Source: Tilletia caries (taxonomy: Eukaryota > Basidiomycota > Exobasidiomycetes > Tilletiales > Tilletiaceae). Taken from it: a stretch of DNA of 64,000 nt. Position 1 is the stretch's first letter. Every line of letters starts with the position of its first letter. A model generated the notes under the pieces. That model was not told the DNA's origin, made no database searches, and saw only the letters and a program-made list of their open reading frames with translations. Of the stretch, positions 35,824 to 47,924 are shown one piece after another. The stretch lies in NCBI GenBank assembly GCA_032718865.1, contig JALUTQ010000037.1, positions 434,001 to 498,000 on the forward strand. Direction: 5' to 3'. Both the position numbers and the translations under genes were made by a program.

Positions 35824-38800
35824 ATGGCATCCACGACGACCTCGCGACTCGACCGCCTGGTCAGCCTGCTCGACACAGGATCGACCTCGGCCATCCGATC
35901 GTCTGCGGCCAAACAGCTCGGTCAGATCGCTGAGCGGGCGGCCTCATCGCAGCAATCCACTGAAAATTCTGACGATATCAAGGTTGTGAAAGAGGGAGGA
36001 GGAGCGGGAGCGTCGGCTTCCGATGATGCGTCGCCTCCGACGACGGCATGGACCGAGGGTGTGCTTTTGCTCGCCAAGATTGTGCCTCTTTTGCGCTCGC
36101 GGGTCTGGGAGACGCGTCTAGCGGCTGCGAACGCCGTCGGGGCTGTTTGTGATGCGCTCCCACTCTGGCTTCCCTCCCCCTCTTCTTCCTCCAGCGCAGA
36201 ACCCCCAACCCCATCCCCATCCCCACTCGCCTCCTTCAACCTACCCCGTCTCCTCTCCTCAGGAACGAAACTGCTCTCCTCCGCCGGCAAAGAATTCGAA
36301 TCGACCACTCTGCTCCTCGGGGGGAAAGGGAACGCGAATGCGGCGGAACGGCTGGCCCATGCCAAGCGGAGCATGCAGAGTTTGGGCCTGAGTGTGGGTG
36401 GGATTGGCGATCTCGATTTGGGGATGGATGTCGAGGCTGAGTTGAGGGTTGGGGAGGAGTCTGGGGAGGGTGTCAAGAAGAACGGCGCGGCGGTAGCAAA
36501 AGAAGGGCAGCTGCAGCAGCAGCAACAACAACAGCAACAGGGGTCAGCAGTGGACATGATGCCCGATTTCAGCTCGACATCGGCCCTCTCCGCACGGGAA
36601 CGGAACGCGCTCAAGCGGAAGTTGAAGGCGGGCGGTGGGAATGCTTCGACCCCGACCGACGAACTCTCCAATGGCCCTCCGCGAAAACGACAGATGCTCG
36701 CTTCCGACGCACCCTCTGCGTCTGCGTCTCCTACACCCACTGCAACATCCGGCGAGAACGCGAACGGGAACGGGAATGGGAACAGCAGCGTCCGCCCAGC
36801 CTCAGCAGACGCCTTCGCCCTCCTCAACGAAGACCCCACCAGCTGGCCCTTCGAACCCATCTGCGCCCTCCTCGCCGCAGACCTCTTCAACCCCTCCTGG
36901 GAAATCCGACACGGCGCCGCGCTCGGTCTCCGCGAACTCATGCGTGCCCAGGGAAGCGGGTGCGGGCTCTACGTCGACGGCGTGGGGGATCACCATGCGG
37001 CCTTTTTGGAGGATGTCGGTGTTAGGCTTTTGAGTGTTTGTGCGTTGGATCGGTTGAATGATTTCGTGCTGGATCAGGTGATGGCGCCGGTGAGGGAGAC
37101 GTGTGCGCAGGCGCTTGCCAGTCTGCTGTTGCTCTCTTCGTCTTCGTCGGCGGCGGCGGCGGCGGAGGAGAATAACGGTGCACGGTCTGGTGATGAGAAT
37201 CGTTCCAAGACGCGGAACGGCGGCGCTGGGATGCCCCTTACCAGCGTTCAGGCAGTCCATCGGGCCCTTGTGCAGATGATTCGACAAGACGTGGATCTGG
37301 AAACGGCCGCACGACAAGGGTCGAAGAAAGACATCGGCATCAGCGATCCCACGGGTACGACGTTCAGGCGCAAGAGAGGCGATCCGGGGTATGCGTGGGA
37401 AGTCCGACATGCGGGCTTCCTGGGACTTAAGTACGAAGTCTCGGCGAGGATGGACGTCCTTTTCGACGAGGCAGAGGAGCAGGATACAGGGGGCAGTGGT
37501 AGAGTGAAGAAGGAAGGTGAAGGTGAAGACAGGGAGGTATCGGAGCGCAGTGGCAGGAGAAGACCGAACGCATACTTTTTCGAAGTCATTGAGCTCGCTG
37601 TACTCGGGTACGTCTTAAGTCATTGCCCTATTGTTCTGCGCACGCTGAATCTGAATTTCGCCCCCGTTTCGCATCTCTCCCAGCCTCCGCGACGAGGATG
37701 ACGATATACGCTCGGCAGCCGCGTCCACTCTACTCGCGCTCGCGCCCGTCCTTGGCTCCTCATCCTTGTCCTCGTCAAAGGAACAAATCCCGATCCCCGT
37801 TGAGACGACGACGCGAGTCCTTGACACGCTCTGGGACAGTCTCGCGGAGGCGGAAGGTGATGATCTGGGGAGCTCGATGGCGAGCATTATGGATCTACTG
37901 GCGAAGCTGATGGAGTACGAGAATGTGCAAGGGTTGATGATGGGCCGGCATCCTATGAAGGCGGAACCTGAAGCCGCCCCCGCTGAGGAGTCCTCGTTGT
38001 CCTCTTCGTTGTTGGCGGAGAGGATCCGGACGTTACATCCTTACTTCCGACATACGATCACGAGCGTCCGACTGTCCGTCTTGCGCGCCATGGCTGTCTT
38101 CCTCCGCATGGGAACCTCCTCATCTTCCACCGCGGTCATGGCGGCCGGCTGGATCGACGCCGCCCTTCTTCGGCTCTTGTTCCAGAATTTGATCGTGGAG
38201 GAGCGGAACGCCGTACGGGAGGCGAGTGTACAGGCTTGGAAGGCGGCCGTGGGCGTCCTTCAACGCTCGTTATCACATCTTCCTTCCGGCACGGCGGCGG
38301 CGGCGGCGACGACCACATCAAGAGGACTCGTCGACATGCTGGCTCCGTACGTCCCGCATTTCTTCCAGTTAATCATGACTCCGCTTGGCTCGCCTGTCGA
38401 TTCGAGGCTGCTCTATCGACCCTCTCGGGCCGGCGGGAAGGGTTCGTCGTCGAAGAATGGAAATGGGCCGGAGGGGCCGACGTACGACTTGGATAAGGGG
38501 ATTCTGTCGCAGGATTTGGCACTGGTGGGCGTGGATACGGTCATGCATGGTCGATTGGGCGCTGCTGCGGCGCTGGGTCAGATCATGAAGGAGTGGCCTG
38601 ACCAGGTGAGTCGCTACATTTTCTTTCCATGACGAGGGTTGAATTCTGGGCTTGTCATATTCACAATCGCTCTCCCACTTTTCCTGCAGCAACATGAAGT
38701 CTTCGCCGGCCAACTGTTGCAGTACTTGGACTCCTCATCAGCACTGCACAAGTGTTTGGCATCTTGCATTATCCAAGAATGGGCCCAAGACCAACCAAGC

Positions 38801-41800
38801 TCACGTCAGGAGACGAGCCCGCTTGCCTCGGAGCTATCTGCGAGACTGATTGCCATTCTCGAAGCACCCGCCCCGCCTACGTATGCTGAGATGGAGGTTG
38901 CGCTAAGTCGACTCCAGCGGGAATCCCAAAGCCTCTACTCGGCCTTCCACACCGAAGCTCGCGTCGCGCGTGACAAGATCCCGACCTTGCCCACCCACGT
39001 CGACGCCCTCGGCCAACGGACCGACGCCTTCACCCTCGACACGGCCCGGTACGTCGTCGGACCCGGTTACGAAGCGCTTCTGAAGCTGGTGGGCAGCAAG
39101 AGCAAGAAGGCGAATGCGGAGGCGTTGGAGACCCGCCGGAGGAGGGTGATTGCTAGTCTAGGCTTCTACCAGAGTCGGAAGGAACGGAGTGATGTGCAGG
39201 TTTTTGCGGGTGTGGCCAGTGCTCTGGTTGCGCTTAGGGTGATGCCGGCCAAGCTGAATCCGGTGGTGAGGAGTATGATGAACAGTGTCAAGGTGAGTTT
39301 CTGGGTCTGTTCGTCACCTCAATCAAGCGCCTGCTCGATCCGGCAGGAAGTCATGTTGCTCATCATAATGGTACCCTTCTCCAGTTCGAAGAGAACGCGG
39401 ATCTGCAAGCGGCCTCGGCTCGATCTGTGGCGCGCTTCATCAAGCTCTGCGGCGAATCGCCAGGGCGGACGGGCGATCCGAGCGAAAAGATTGTCAAGAA
39501 TCTCTGCGCGTTCGTATGTCAAGATACGACGCGTACAGCCGTCTTCAGCGGTGTGGCGCACATCCGGGAAGGGATCATGTCTCTCGGCGCCGAAATTGCG
39601 GCCTCGAACGCGCCCAAGTCGGGACGATCGGTGGCGGGAGCAGCCTCTGCCGAAGTGGAAGAGTCAGAAGAGGTTCGCCAGGGTCGGTTGATCCGAAGGG
39701 GTGCCGAACGGGCCTTGAGTGAACTGGCGATGCTGTTCGGTGCTGAGCTGTTCGAGCGGGTGCCTGCGTTCCGGGCGGCCATTTATGGCCCGCTCAGCGT
39801 AGCATCTGCTTCAAATGGGGACAAGGGGACCGGCCCGTCATCTCCTGCTTCTGACCTCGACGGAGCGATCGCGGCCGACCAGGGCGTAGGGCAGGGCATC
39901 ATTGACGCCTGCACCATCCTCGAGGTCATCATCCCGCACGTCGATCCAGCGCTGCACCCGGCCCTCGTCTCCATCTTGGGGCAGCTCACGGTCGCGCTGC
40001 AGAGTCAGTCGGCAGCGATTCGATCGGCATCGGCGCGGTGCTATGGTGCGAGTGCGGATGTGATGACGGAGGCGGGCATGTTGGAGCTTGTGCTGAAGGT
40101 GGTGCCGCTCTTGGGAGATGCGACGAATGTGTTCCATCGTTCGGGGGCTATGGAGCTGATCCTTGGTGAGTTTGATTCGGGGATGGGCCTATGTGCTGGT
40201 TGAGTGCTTTGGAAACTGAGCAAGGCTAACTCATTCAACTCTGCAGACATTGTCCGGCGTCTCGAGACGAAGCTGTTTCCGTACGTGATCTTCTTCGTCG
40301 TGCCTGTTCTTGGACGTATGACGGACCCGGACGACAAGGTACGCTTGGCGGCTACGAATGCATTCGCCTCGCTCGTCAAGATGGTACCCCTTGAAGTGAG
40401 TCCCCTCCTCGGCGAATGGTAAGGGCACAAGAACTCATTCGTATTTTCTATTGCCCTCGTATCCTCCACTTCCAAAGGCTGGTCTCCCTGATCCCGCAGG
40501 CTTCCCGGCCGACATGTTGGCTCGCCGGCAGGACGAGCGCAAATTTCTTGACCAGCTGCTTAATGGCAAAGTCGAGGAGTACAGGCTTCCTGTCAAGGTC
40601 AATGCCAGTCTGCGCAAGTATCAGCGAGAGGGGATCAGCTGGATGGCATTCCTTTCCAAGTTCAAGCTCCACGGAATCCTGTGTGATGGTGAGTTAGGCT
40701 CTGTTCACATTTGACTGGTGCTCCCAACGTTGTTATTGAAGGATGAACTGAGAGATGTTTGTTGACTTCACAGACATGGGTCTTGGAAAGACTCTCCAGT
40801 CAATCACAATTCTGTCGTGCGATCACTTTGAGCGTGCCCAAGCATACAAGATCAACAAGACGCCCGAGTTCAGGCACCTTCCCTCCCTCGTCGTCTGTCC
40901 CTCGACGCTGACCGGGCACTGGTTCCACGAGATTCAGCAATACTCGAACAATCTCCGTCCGGTCCAGTACATCGGCAATCCGAACGAGCGAGCTCGGATC
41001 CAGGGTCACTTCAAATCGTACGACGTCGTCATCACCTCGTACGACATCGTTCGGAACGACGTATCCATCCTGTCTGCGCAGAATTGGAACTACTGCATCC
41101 TGGACGAGGGCCACATCATCAAGGGTTCCAAGACGAAGACGACAAAGGCGGTCAAAAGTCTGCAGGCGAATCACCGGCTGATCCTGAGTGGGACGCCGAT
41201 TCAGAATAGTGTGCTGGAGCTTTGGAGTCTGTTTGACTTCTTGATGCCAGGCTTTCTTGGGACTGAACGGAGTTTCCAGGAACGGTATGGCAAGCCGATC
41301 TTGGCCTCGCGAGAGGGCAAAGTCACTGCCAAGGAGCAGGAGGCTGGTGAGTTTGGATGTTCCTCCTTCATAACAACATTGGTGCCACTGTCAGGCTGTT
41401 CTAACATGTTGTTCCCAATCATCAGCTACACTCGCATTGGAAGCTCTGCACAAGCAAGTCCTGCCGTTCCTCCTTCGTCGAATGAAGGACGATGTCCTGG
41501 ACGATCTTCCGCCCAAAATCATCCAAGATATCGAGTGCGACCTTGGCGAGATCCAACAGGCACTTTACGATGACTTCACCAGCTCGCAGGATCGCGCTCA
41601 GCTCGAAGACGCGCTGGAAGAGGACAAGACAGCGGCCGCGGAGACATCGAGCGCAGAACCTACTCCTGCTGCCGGCAGTGGACCGGTTTTGAAACAACAT
41701 GCCTTCCAGTCACTCCAGTACCTCCGCAAACTCGTCAACCACCCCATCCTCGTTCTGGACAAGACGAACCCGCGCCATGCCAAGTTCTTCAAGCGGGTGG

Positions 41801-42691
41801 AGGGCAAGGGTGGTGCCGGTCTTCGGGATATTGCGCATGCGCCTAAGTTGCAAGTCCTGAAGCAGCTGCTGAATGACTGCGGAATCGGTCTTGGTTCTGC
41901 TGCGGGAGCTGGTGTTGGAGCTGGGCCAGGCAGTGCCAAGTCTGGCGGTACGGAGGGAGACCTACTGTCGGACGCAGCTGCCGTGTCTCAACACCGCGTG
42001 CTCATCTTCTGCCAGCTCCGACAGATGCTCGACGTGATTGAGAAGGACCTGTTCGGGACGCATATGCCCTCGGTGACCTACATGCGCCTCGACGGCACCG
42101 TCTCAGCGGACAAGCGGCATGGGATCGTACGGACGTTCAACTCGGACCCGTCGATCGACGTCCTCTTGCTCACGACTTCGGTTGGCGGGTTGGGTTTGAC
42201 GCTGACGGGTGCGGACACGGTCATTTTTGTGGAGCATGATTGGAATCCGATGAAGGATCTGCAGGCGATGGATCGGGCGCATCGGTTGGGGCAGAAGAAG
42301 GTCGTGAATGTGTACCGGCTCATCACGAGGAACACGCTTGAGCAGAAGATCATGGGGTACGTTTTTCCTATCGACCTCTTTGGACCGGGTTATATACTGA
42401 TGTCCCCGTATTTCGTTTCGATTATACAGTCTTCAGCGGTTCAAGCTCAATGTGGCGAACTCGGTCATCACCCAAGACAACGCCACCCTGTCCAGCATGG
42501 ACACAGACGGCATCCTCGACCTATTCGGACCTTCGTCCTCCTCCTCTGCGGCCGGCACAGGCAGTGCGGCGGCGGCGGCGGGTGGGGCTGGCAAGAAGCT
42601 TACGCAGAAGCAGTTGCTCGATCAACTGCAGAACATGCCGGACACGGAGGAGGACGAGTATAGGGAGATGACGAGCTGGAAGCCGACGTAG
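35824..42691 (+). CDS. MOT1: TATA-binding protein-associated ATPase MOT1/BTAF1
   Basis: Nine exons: 35824-37607, 37684-38605, 38690-39292, 39385-40165, 40247-40395, 40478-40688, 40774-41346, 41426-42356 and 42430-42691, giving 2071 residues. MOT1 is a Swi2/Snf2 ATPase that removes TBP from DNA. The N-terminal two thirds is HEAT-repeat-like, starting SRLDRLVSLLDTGST. The helicase begins LRKYQREGISWMAFL and continues LHGILCDDMGLGKTLQ across intron 6 (Walker A near residue 1485), CILDEGHIIKG (DEGH box), LSGTPIQNSVLELWSL, LLTTSVGGLGLTLTGADTV and DRAHRLGQKKVVNVYRL. The C-terminus LQRFKLNVANSVI...LDLF is typical. Low-complexity inserts (Ser/Pro, Gln run at 36514-36540) extend exon 1. Every phase agrees. 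Confidence 0.95.
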
Positions 42692-43207
42692 GCCGTCGGG
42701 GTCTCCCCTGCGGACCACGCTCCGCCCCTTCGCTGTCGCTTTCCGAACCTCGCCAAGTCAATGGGACGTAGGCGCAACCACATACACAGTCACGCAGCCA
42801 TTGACATAGGAATCGACCGTCACTCGAGATCATCAATGAATGCATCCCATTTACAGCTACATACAGGGCATGTACCCTCTCTCTTCTCTCTGAATTAGAA
42901 TCCGTTCGTGTGCACTTGACAGTGGACATCCTCAATGGAGACCCAAGCAATCGCAACCTGTTCCCCGAGCTCTGCGTACCAAGAGCGTTCGCCGGCGTGT
43001 TCCACTCCGCAATCACTTGTTTCCGGCATCCAAAGTCAGACAGGAGAGTAGAGAGCTGAAGACTGCCGCTCGATCGTCGAGAGGGGGAGTCTGGGTAGAT
43101 TGCATATGACATGAGAAAAAGGGTTGGGACGGGGGGACGTTGCATACACTGGGGGATGGACATGCGCGCCAGAGAATGTGAGGAAAGAAATCCGAGAGTA
43201 CCCGGAT
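42692..43207. other. Convergent spacer MOT1 / RPL31
   Basis: 516 bp holding two 3'-UTRs. No gene, repeat or RNA recognised. Confidence 0.5.
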
Positions 43208-44274
43208 TTACTCCTGGTCCACGATTGTGGTGATGAGACCCTTGCTTGGCCCGGGCACGAATGTTGCGTAGGTGTAGAGCTTCTCCTTGGCATCCTCGTC
43301 GTCGTTACGCTTGCCTGTTTGGGGGAAGAAGGAAAGAAGTCATGGGTCAGTTCGAGTCCTTTGGAGCTTGAGAAACAGCAGAGGTTGCGCGGAGACGGGG
43401 TGAAGAGGAGGAGGAGGCAAACAGGCCCTCCGCGAAGCCTTTGCCCGCCCACTGCTGCAGATGTTTCCTCCTCCGCGACCACCTCCTCAGAGCACGCGAT
43501 CCGCATAGATCCGCCCGCCTATCAGCCGCGATCCCGTCAGAGAGTCGATGGCGTCGCTCCGATCGCTTCTCGTATCGAGGCCGAGGAATGCAGCTCGCTG
43601 CGTTCCCTGATTGTCGAAGGCGTCTGCTCCGCATTTGTGTCCGCAGCTAGATGTCGAGAGGGCGGATCGATGCGGATCGCGTGCGCTGAGGAGGGGGTGG
43701 TAGCATCTGGTGCGTATCCGCGGTTGGCACACCCTTGGTGAATGCCGCGCTCGCGTTGTATGTCCGCTAACCGACGTGCAGGTTCCGCATGGTCGCGCTG
43801 AACTCGTGGCTGGCCCCGTACCGCCTCGCCCCATTCATATGGCATGCGCTCCATCCCTTGTGTCCCATCTCTCCTCCCCTACCCCGCGCTCCGTCAAAGG
43901 AGAGAAAGAAACCAGTATACTCACGCTCAAGCTGAACCCGCAGTCGGCGAGGCACGTCCTTAACACCGAGCTTCCAGATCTCGTGGTTGAGCTTGGGGTC
44001 CAGTCGGACGTCCTTGGTGCCCATGGCCTGCTGTGCGAACTTGATGACCTCCTTGACTCCCTTGGGCGCCTTCTTCTTGAAGGCGACGTCGTGCACGCGG
44101 CGGTGCAGGTGGATTGTGTACTGCCGCTGTTGATGGGAGGAAGCAGAGAGAGATCAAGGGATCAGTATGTGCAGGGTGATCAGGAAGGCAGAGAGAGGGT
44201 GTGTGCAGGGTACGTACTGTGACGACGTCGTTCAAGGCCGATCGTGTCTTCTTCTGCTTCTTCTCGCCAACCAT
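43208..44274 (-). CDS. RPL31: 60S ribosomal protein eL31
   Basis: Three exons: 44218-44274, 43925-44126 and 43208-43314, giving 121 residues. eL31 is a component of the large cytosolic ribosomal subunit near the peptide exit. It starts [19 protein letters not shown] and continues [55 protein letters not shown] and [10 protein letters not shown], matching the family closely. Intron 1 (91 nt) follows codon 19. Intron 2 is unusually long at 610 nt and contains a large inverted repeat listed separately. The gene is divergent to RPB9. Confidence 0.95.
43475..43704. repeat. Inverted repeat (about 40 bp arms) inside RPL31 intron 2
   Basis: Left arm about 43475-43516, right arm about 43658-43704. 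The arms share GCACGCGATCCGCAT, ending GATCCGCCC, with two single mismatches inside and a 3 nt length difference near the outer edge (CCTCCTCAG side). The loop is about 140 nt. It could be a MITE-like insertion or a structured intronic RNA. No target-site duplication or snoRNA boxes were recognised. Confidence 0.6.
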
Positions 44275-44847
44275 TTTGAATCTGTCCACCAGGAGAGAGA
44301 GAGAGCGAAGGGTGTCAGTGAGAGTGCGCTGCTGCTGCTGCTGCTCCAGAAGAAAGAGACACCCACGAACTTGTGACTTGGTGTGTGGTGCCTTGAGGAG
44401 TGCGACTGAAGCGGACGGCGGTGGGAAGGTCGTGAACAGCACCGAGCCGCTCAACCACGCCCTGCCGAAAAATCTTTTTCACACGGCGGTGATCTGAGAA
44501 GTGATCATTGGCAGGCTGGTCATGATCATCACTCCCACGCGACTCGCCACGTGGTGAGCACTTTTCTATCGACACCGTGTCGAGGTTCTTTGCGCCGGCA
44601 GTCGGCACATCGGGCCGCCCTGCCGCGACCTTCCTCACGACCTCGCATTGAGCCGCGGCCTGAGTCAGTGGCCACCACCTCCGTTCGCCAGGTGTCCCAA
44701 CTGCGCAGACCCCTTTCCCTCCAGCAGCGAACGATACGGTACGGGCAGCGCGTCGATTCTCATCGCACAGCGGAGGGTGAAGCGTCTTGTCTGCAGGTCC
44801 AGCAATAGCATCTCCCCCAGTCGACGACATCAGCAGCGCCGGCAGCC
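44275..44847. promoter_or_regulatory. Divergent promoter region RPL31 / RPB9
   Basis: 573 bp between the start codons. Near the RPL31 side is a CTG/CTC-rich stretch (44320-44350). No known motif is assigned. Confidence 0.45.
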
Positions 44848-45575
44848 ATGTCGACGCTCAACTTCTGTCGCGAATGGTGAGCATGTCTGAAAGGAGCGCC
44901 GGGGGCGAGGAGGAGCCCAGCATCCGAAAAGCCGTACTTCCTTTCGGAAGAGCTACTGGCGTGTAAAGTACAAGAGTGGATTGAGAGGCTGACGCTTTGT
45001 CTCTTGGCTCCGTGGATGGACGGACGGATGGATGACTGCAGTAACAACTTGCTCTACCCACAGGTACGTCTCCTCCTCGCGCATCCATCCCACCTCTCCT
45101 CCCCTCATGCTCAACCCTTCTCCCTCCCCCTATCTCTCCTTCTACAGGTCGACCGCTCCAACCAAGTCCTCCTCTACGCCTGCAAGAACTGCAACTACCG
45201 CGAAGAAGCCGCTCACAACATGGTCTTCCGCAACGATCTCGTCGCCGTCTCCAAGGAGCAGCCGGGCGTGATTGACAAGCTCATGACGGATCCGACGATG
45301 CCGAGGACGAACGAGCATGCTTGTCCGGCTTGTGGGGCTGATGAGGCGGTGTATTTCCAGGATCAGAGTAAGCGGACTTTCAATCGTGAGTACTCTCTCC
45401 CTCTCTCCCGCCCCAGGATGGGGGGCTCCTGATGATCGCTGCGGCAGCTTCTCACCATGTCTAACAACCTCCTCTGCTCTCCAACAACAACGCAGGAATG
45501 ACGCTGTTCTACGTCTGCTGTTCCTGCAACAAGCTCTTCACAGACGCCATCGAGGATCCCGAACTCAACACGTGA
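44848..45575 (+). CDS. RPB9: RNA polymerase II subunit RPB9
   Basis: Four exons: 44848-44876, 45042-45063, 45148-45385 and 45496-45575, giving 122 residues, the normal length. RPB9 is the zinc-ribbon subunit of RNA polymerase II involved in start-site choice and proofreading. It begins MSTLNFCRECNNLLYPQ (first CxxC) with VLLYACKNCNYRE (second CxxC), then HACPACGADEAVYFQ and YVCCSCNKLF for the C-terminal ribbon. Exon 2 is only 22 nt. Phases agree and every donor and acceptor is GT-AG. Confidence 0.95.
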
Positions 45576-46015
45576 GGAAACTCTCTCAAGCGGGCACGCG
45601 ACCCGATCCATGTACTTCTATACCTCTCCACCGCAAGCCAAGGACGTAATCTGCAAGACCTTGGGAAGATCTTGCTTCTGAACCTTTCAGTCCCTGGGTG
45701 CATGCGCTCATACTCTGGATCGAGACCGCGTCCATACAAATAACACGTGAAATCTTTTGGGGTCTTTATCATTCATTGAACTATAGAACGGGGGAATTGG
45801 AGATGATGGCGAAAAAAGGGAGCAGAGGGACGAGACGTGTGGGAGCCAAACTTGCCGTGGCAGGGAAATTGGACAGGTGAGAACGGAGGCGGGCCGAACG
45901 GAAGGGAGGGTGGAGCATTACTTTGGAGGATATCTTGGTCTTCAACGCGAACGACGGGTAAATTGCCTCGCTATTCCCCCCCTTTTGGGCTTTTGGGCGT
46001 TCCATGATGCTTGGC
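45576..46015. other. Convergent spacer RPB9 / PS synthase
   Basis: 440 bp of 3'-UTR and spacer. Nothing recognised. Confidence 0.5.
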
Positions 46016-47565
46016 TCAGGGCTTGGGCACATGGAGCGTCTTGCTAACCATAGCCGCGCTCCATGCAAGCCAGAGCAAGCTGATCGTGTGCACCCGAGCA
46101 TACTCCTGCGCAAACTGCTGACCGGCGACCTTCTCCACCAGCCCGAAGACATCGAGGTTGAGGATGCCAAGGGGGACACCGCTCGCCGAGGCTCCTACGA
46201 GCTTCTTGGCCGTCGACACGGCCGACGAGGATGCTAATCGGCCCGTGAAGACCAGGGTGCGTCCGACGGGGAGCGAAGCATGCGCCTTGATCGCGTTCCA
46301 AGCCGTGCCCGCGTCCGAGACGAGCAACTGAGCCGGATCCCACCATGCTGCGTTGCCAGCCGTACCCACGACGTTTCCGATCCCTCCAGCACTCTCGAAG
46401 CGGCCAAAGAGCAGGCAGAGCGCCATGCCGCCGACGAGGATGAGGGAGGAGGGGATGGGGAGCCCTTCGAAGTAGCGTGCCTTTCCTGAGGGGTCGTGTG
46501 GGATCGAGGCTGTGGTTACGTTGAAGCGGGCCAGACGGGCGATACCTGCGCAGACGAAGCCGGTGAGGATGAGGGTGTCGAGCGGCAGACGGAGACCGAG
46601 GGCGAAGGCGGCAAAGGCGGGTGCGGCTCCGAAGGATGTCTGTTGGTATGAAACACACAAAGTCAACTAGGGAACATAGAATCGAGGAAAAAAAGAAGGG
46701 GGAAATGAAAACGCACCGAATCAGCAAGAGAGTCCAACTCCTGACCCAACATGCTCGAGCTATTCCTCCAACGGGCGACCTTGCCATCGAGCAAGTCAAA
46801 GATGGCACCAAAGAGCGGGAACCAGAGTGCGTGCCAGGCATGGATGGGATCGGAGGTGACGAGGTACCGACCGGAGGCGAAGAGGGACTGGGCGCCGCAG
46901 AAGCCGTTCATGAGGGTGAACGCATCGGCCAGGTGGAAGTTCCGGACGAGAGAGAAGTGGCCGGTGGTCTCGACGAACTGGACGAGGTTGCTGTTGGCGC
47001 TGTTACCATTCGTACCGCTCTGCTGGGAAGCACCCGACGCGTTCTTGCGCTGGGTCAGCGTAGCTTGTTGTTGTGAAGACGACATGGTGTTCTTGGCGAG
47101 TTCTACGGTCATGCGAGCCGGGGTGTTTGTCGGAGCGATGGCGGAGCTGGTCGCGGAGTGGAGGATGAGGTTTGCTGCGGATGCAGAGGTGAGAGCGACG
47201 CCGGAGCCGGGACCGCCTGTGCCTGGGAAGATGGGTTGTGGGGTGACGAGGGAGTGGGGCAGCGGGGCGGATACGATGGCTGCTTTTCCGTCTTGTTCCT
47301 GTTGCTGCTCTTGTTGCTGGAGTTGGGACTGGAGACGTGCTGGGTCGAAAAGGGAGAGAGGCTGGAGGAGGGCGTGTGCGGATGGTCTGCGTGATCCTGG
47401 TTGTGAGTCTGCCGCGGCTGTTGCGGACGCGAGTGCGGTGGGATCGGCAGCTGTGGTCTCGATGTTGCTCGAGTTCGGGGTCGGAGCGCTGGCAGCGGAG
47501 GACGAGGCTGTGGTGGTGGATGAGACGAGGGCAGGGTCGGTGATTGAGGCAATCGTTCCTGGCAT
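46016..47565 (-). CDS. CHO1: CDP-diacylglycerol-serine O-phosphatidyltransferase (PS synthase)
   Basis: Exons 46717-47565 and 46016-46639 give 490 residues. The enzyme makes phosphatidylserine from CDP-diacylglycerol and serine in the ER (EC 2.7.8.8). The CDP-alcohol phosphotransferase signature is complete: DLLDGKVARWR, then GQELDSLADS (D-G-x2-A-R-x8-G-x3-D-x3-D), crossing to TSFGAAPAFAAF after the 77 nt intron. The upstream block LVRNFHLADAFTLMNGFCG and the downstream GIARLARFNVT and FEGLPIPSS are family features. Several hydrophobic membrane segments follow. The N-terminal 130 residues are Ser/Thr/Ala/Gln-rich and poorly conserved, so the exact start is less certain; a later Met is possible. 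Confidence 0.92.
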
Positions 47566-47924
47566 GAATTCTCTCTCTCTTTCTTTTACACGAGCTCGAT
47601 CCGGACGACGACGACGGCGGCGAGGACGATGATGATGATGGTGCGTGTGTCGATCGGAAGGCGGTGCTGTGCGGCGGTGCTGGTGCCTCGCAAACGTTCG
47701 AAAAAAGAGGAAGGACCATCATATGCATGCCGTCATCCACAAGACCACCACCCAGTCGCCATGTGGAAGCTAGCTCCTTCTTGCCTTTGCCTCATCTCGC
47801 CAGCCGTCGCCCTCATCGCCTCATCTTCCTCGCCCTTGCAACTGTCCGGACTGACTTCCTTCCTTCCTGCTTGAGAACGACGACGAGCCCAGGTTGATTC
47901 ACTGACAAACAATACTGATTCACC
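47566..47924. promoter_or_regulatory. Divergent promoter region PS synthase / chorismate mutase
   Basis: 359 bp between start codons, with an ACG/GAT trinucleotide stretch at 47600-47640. No specific site is assigned. Confidence 0.45.
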
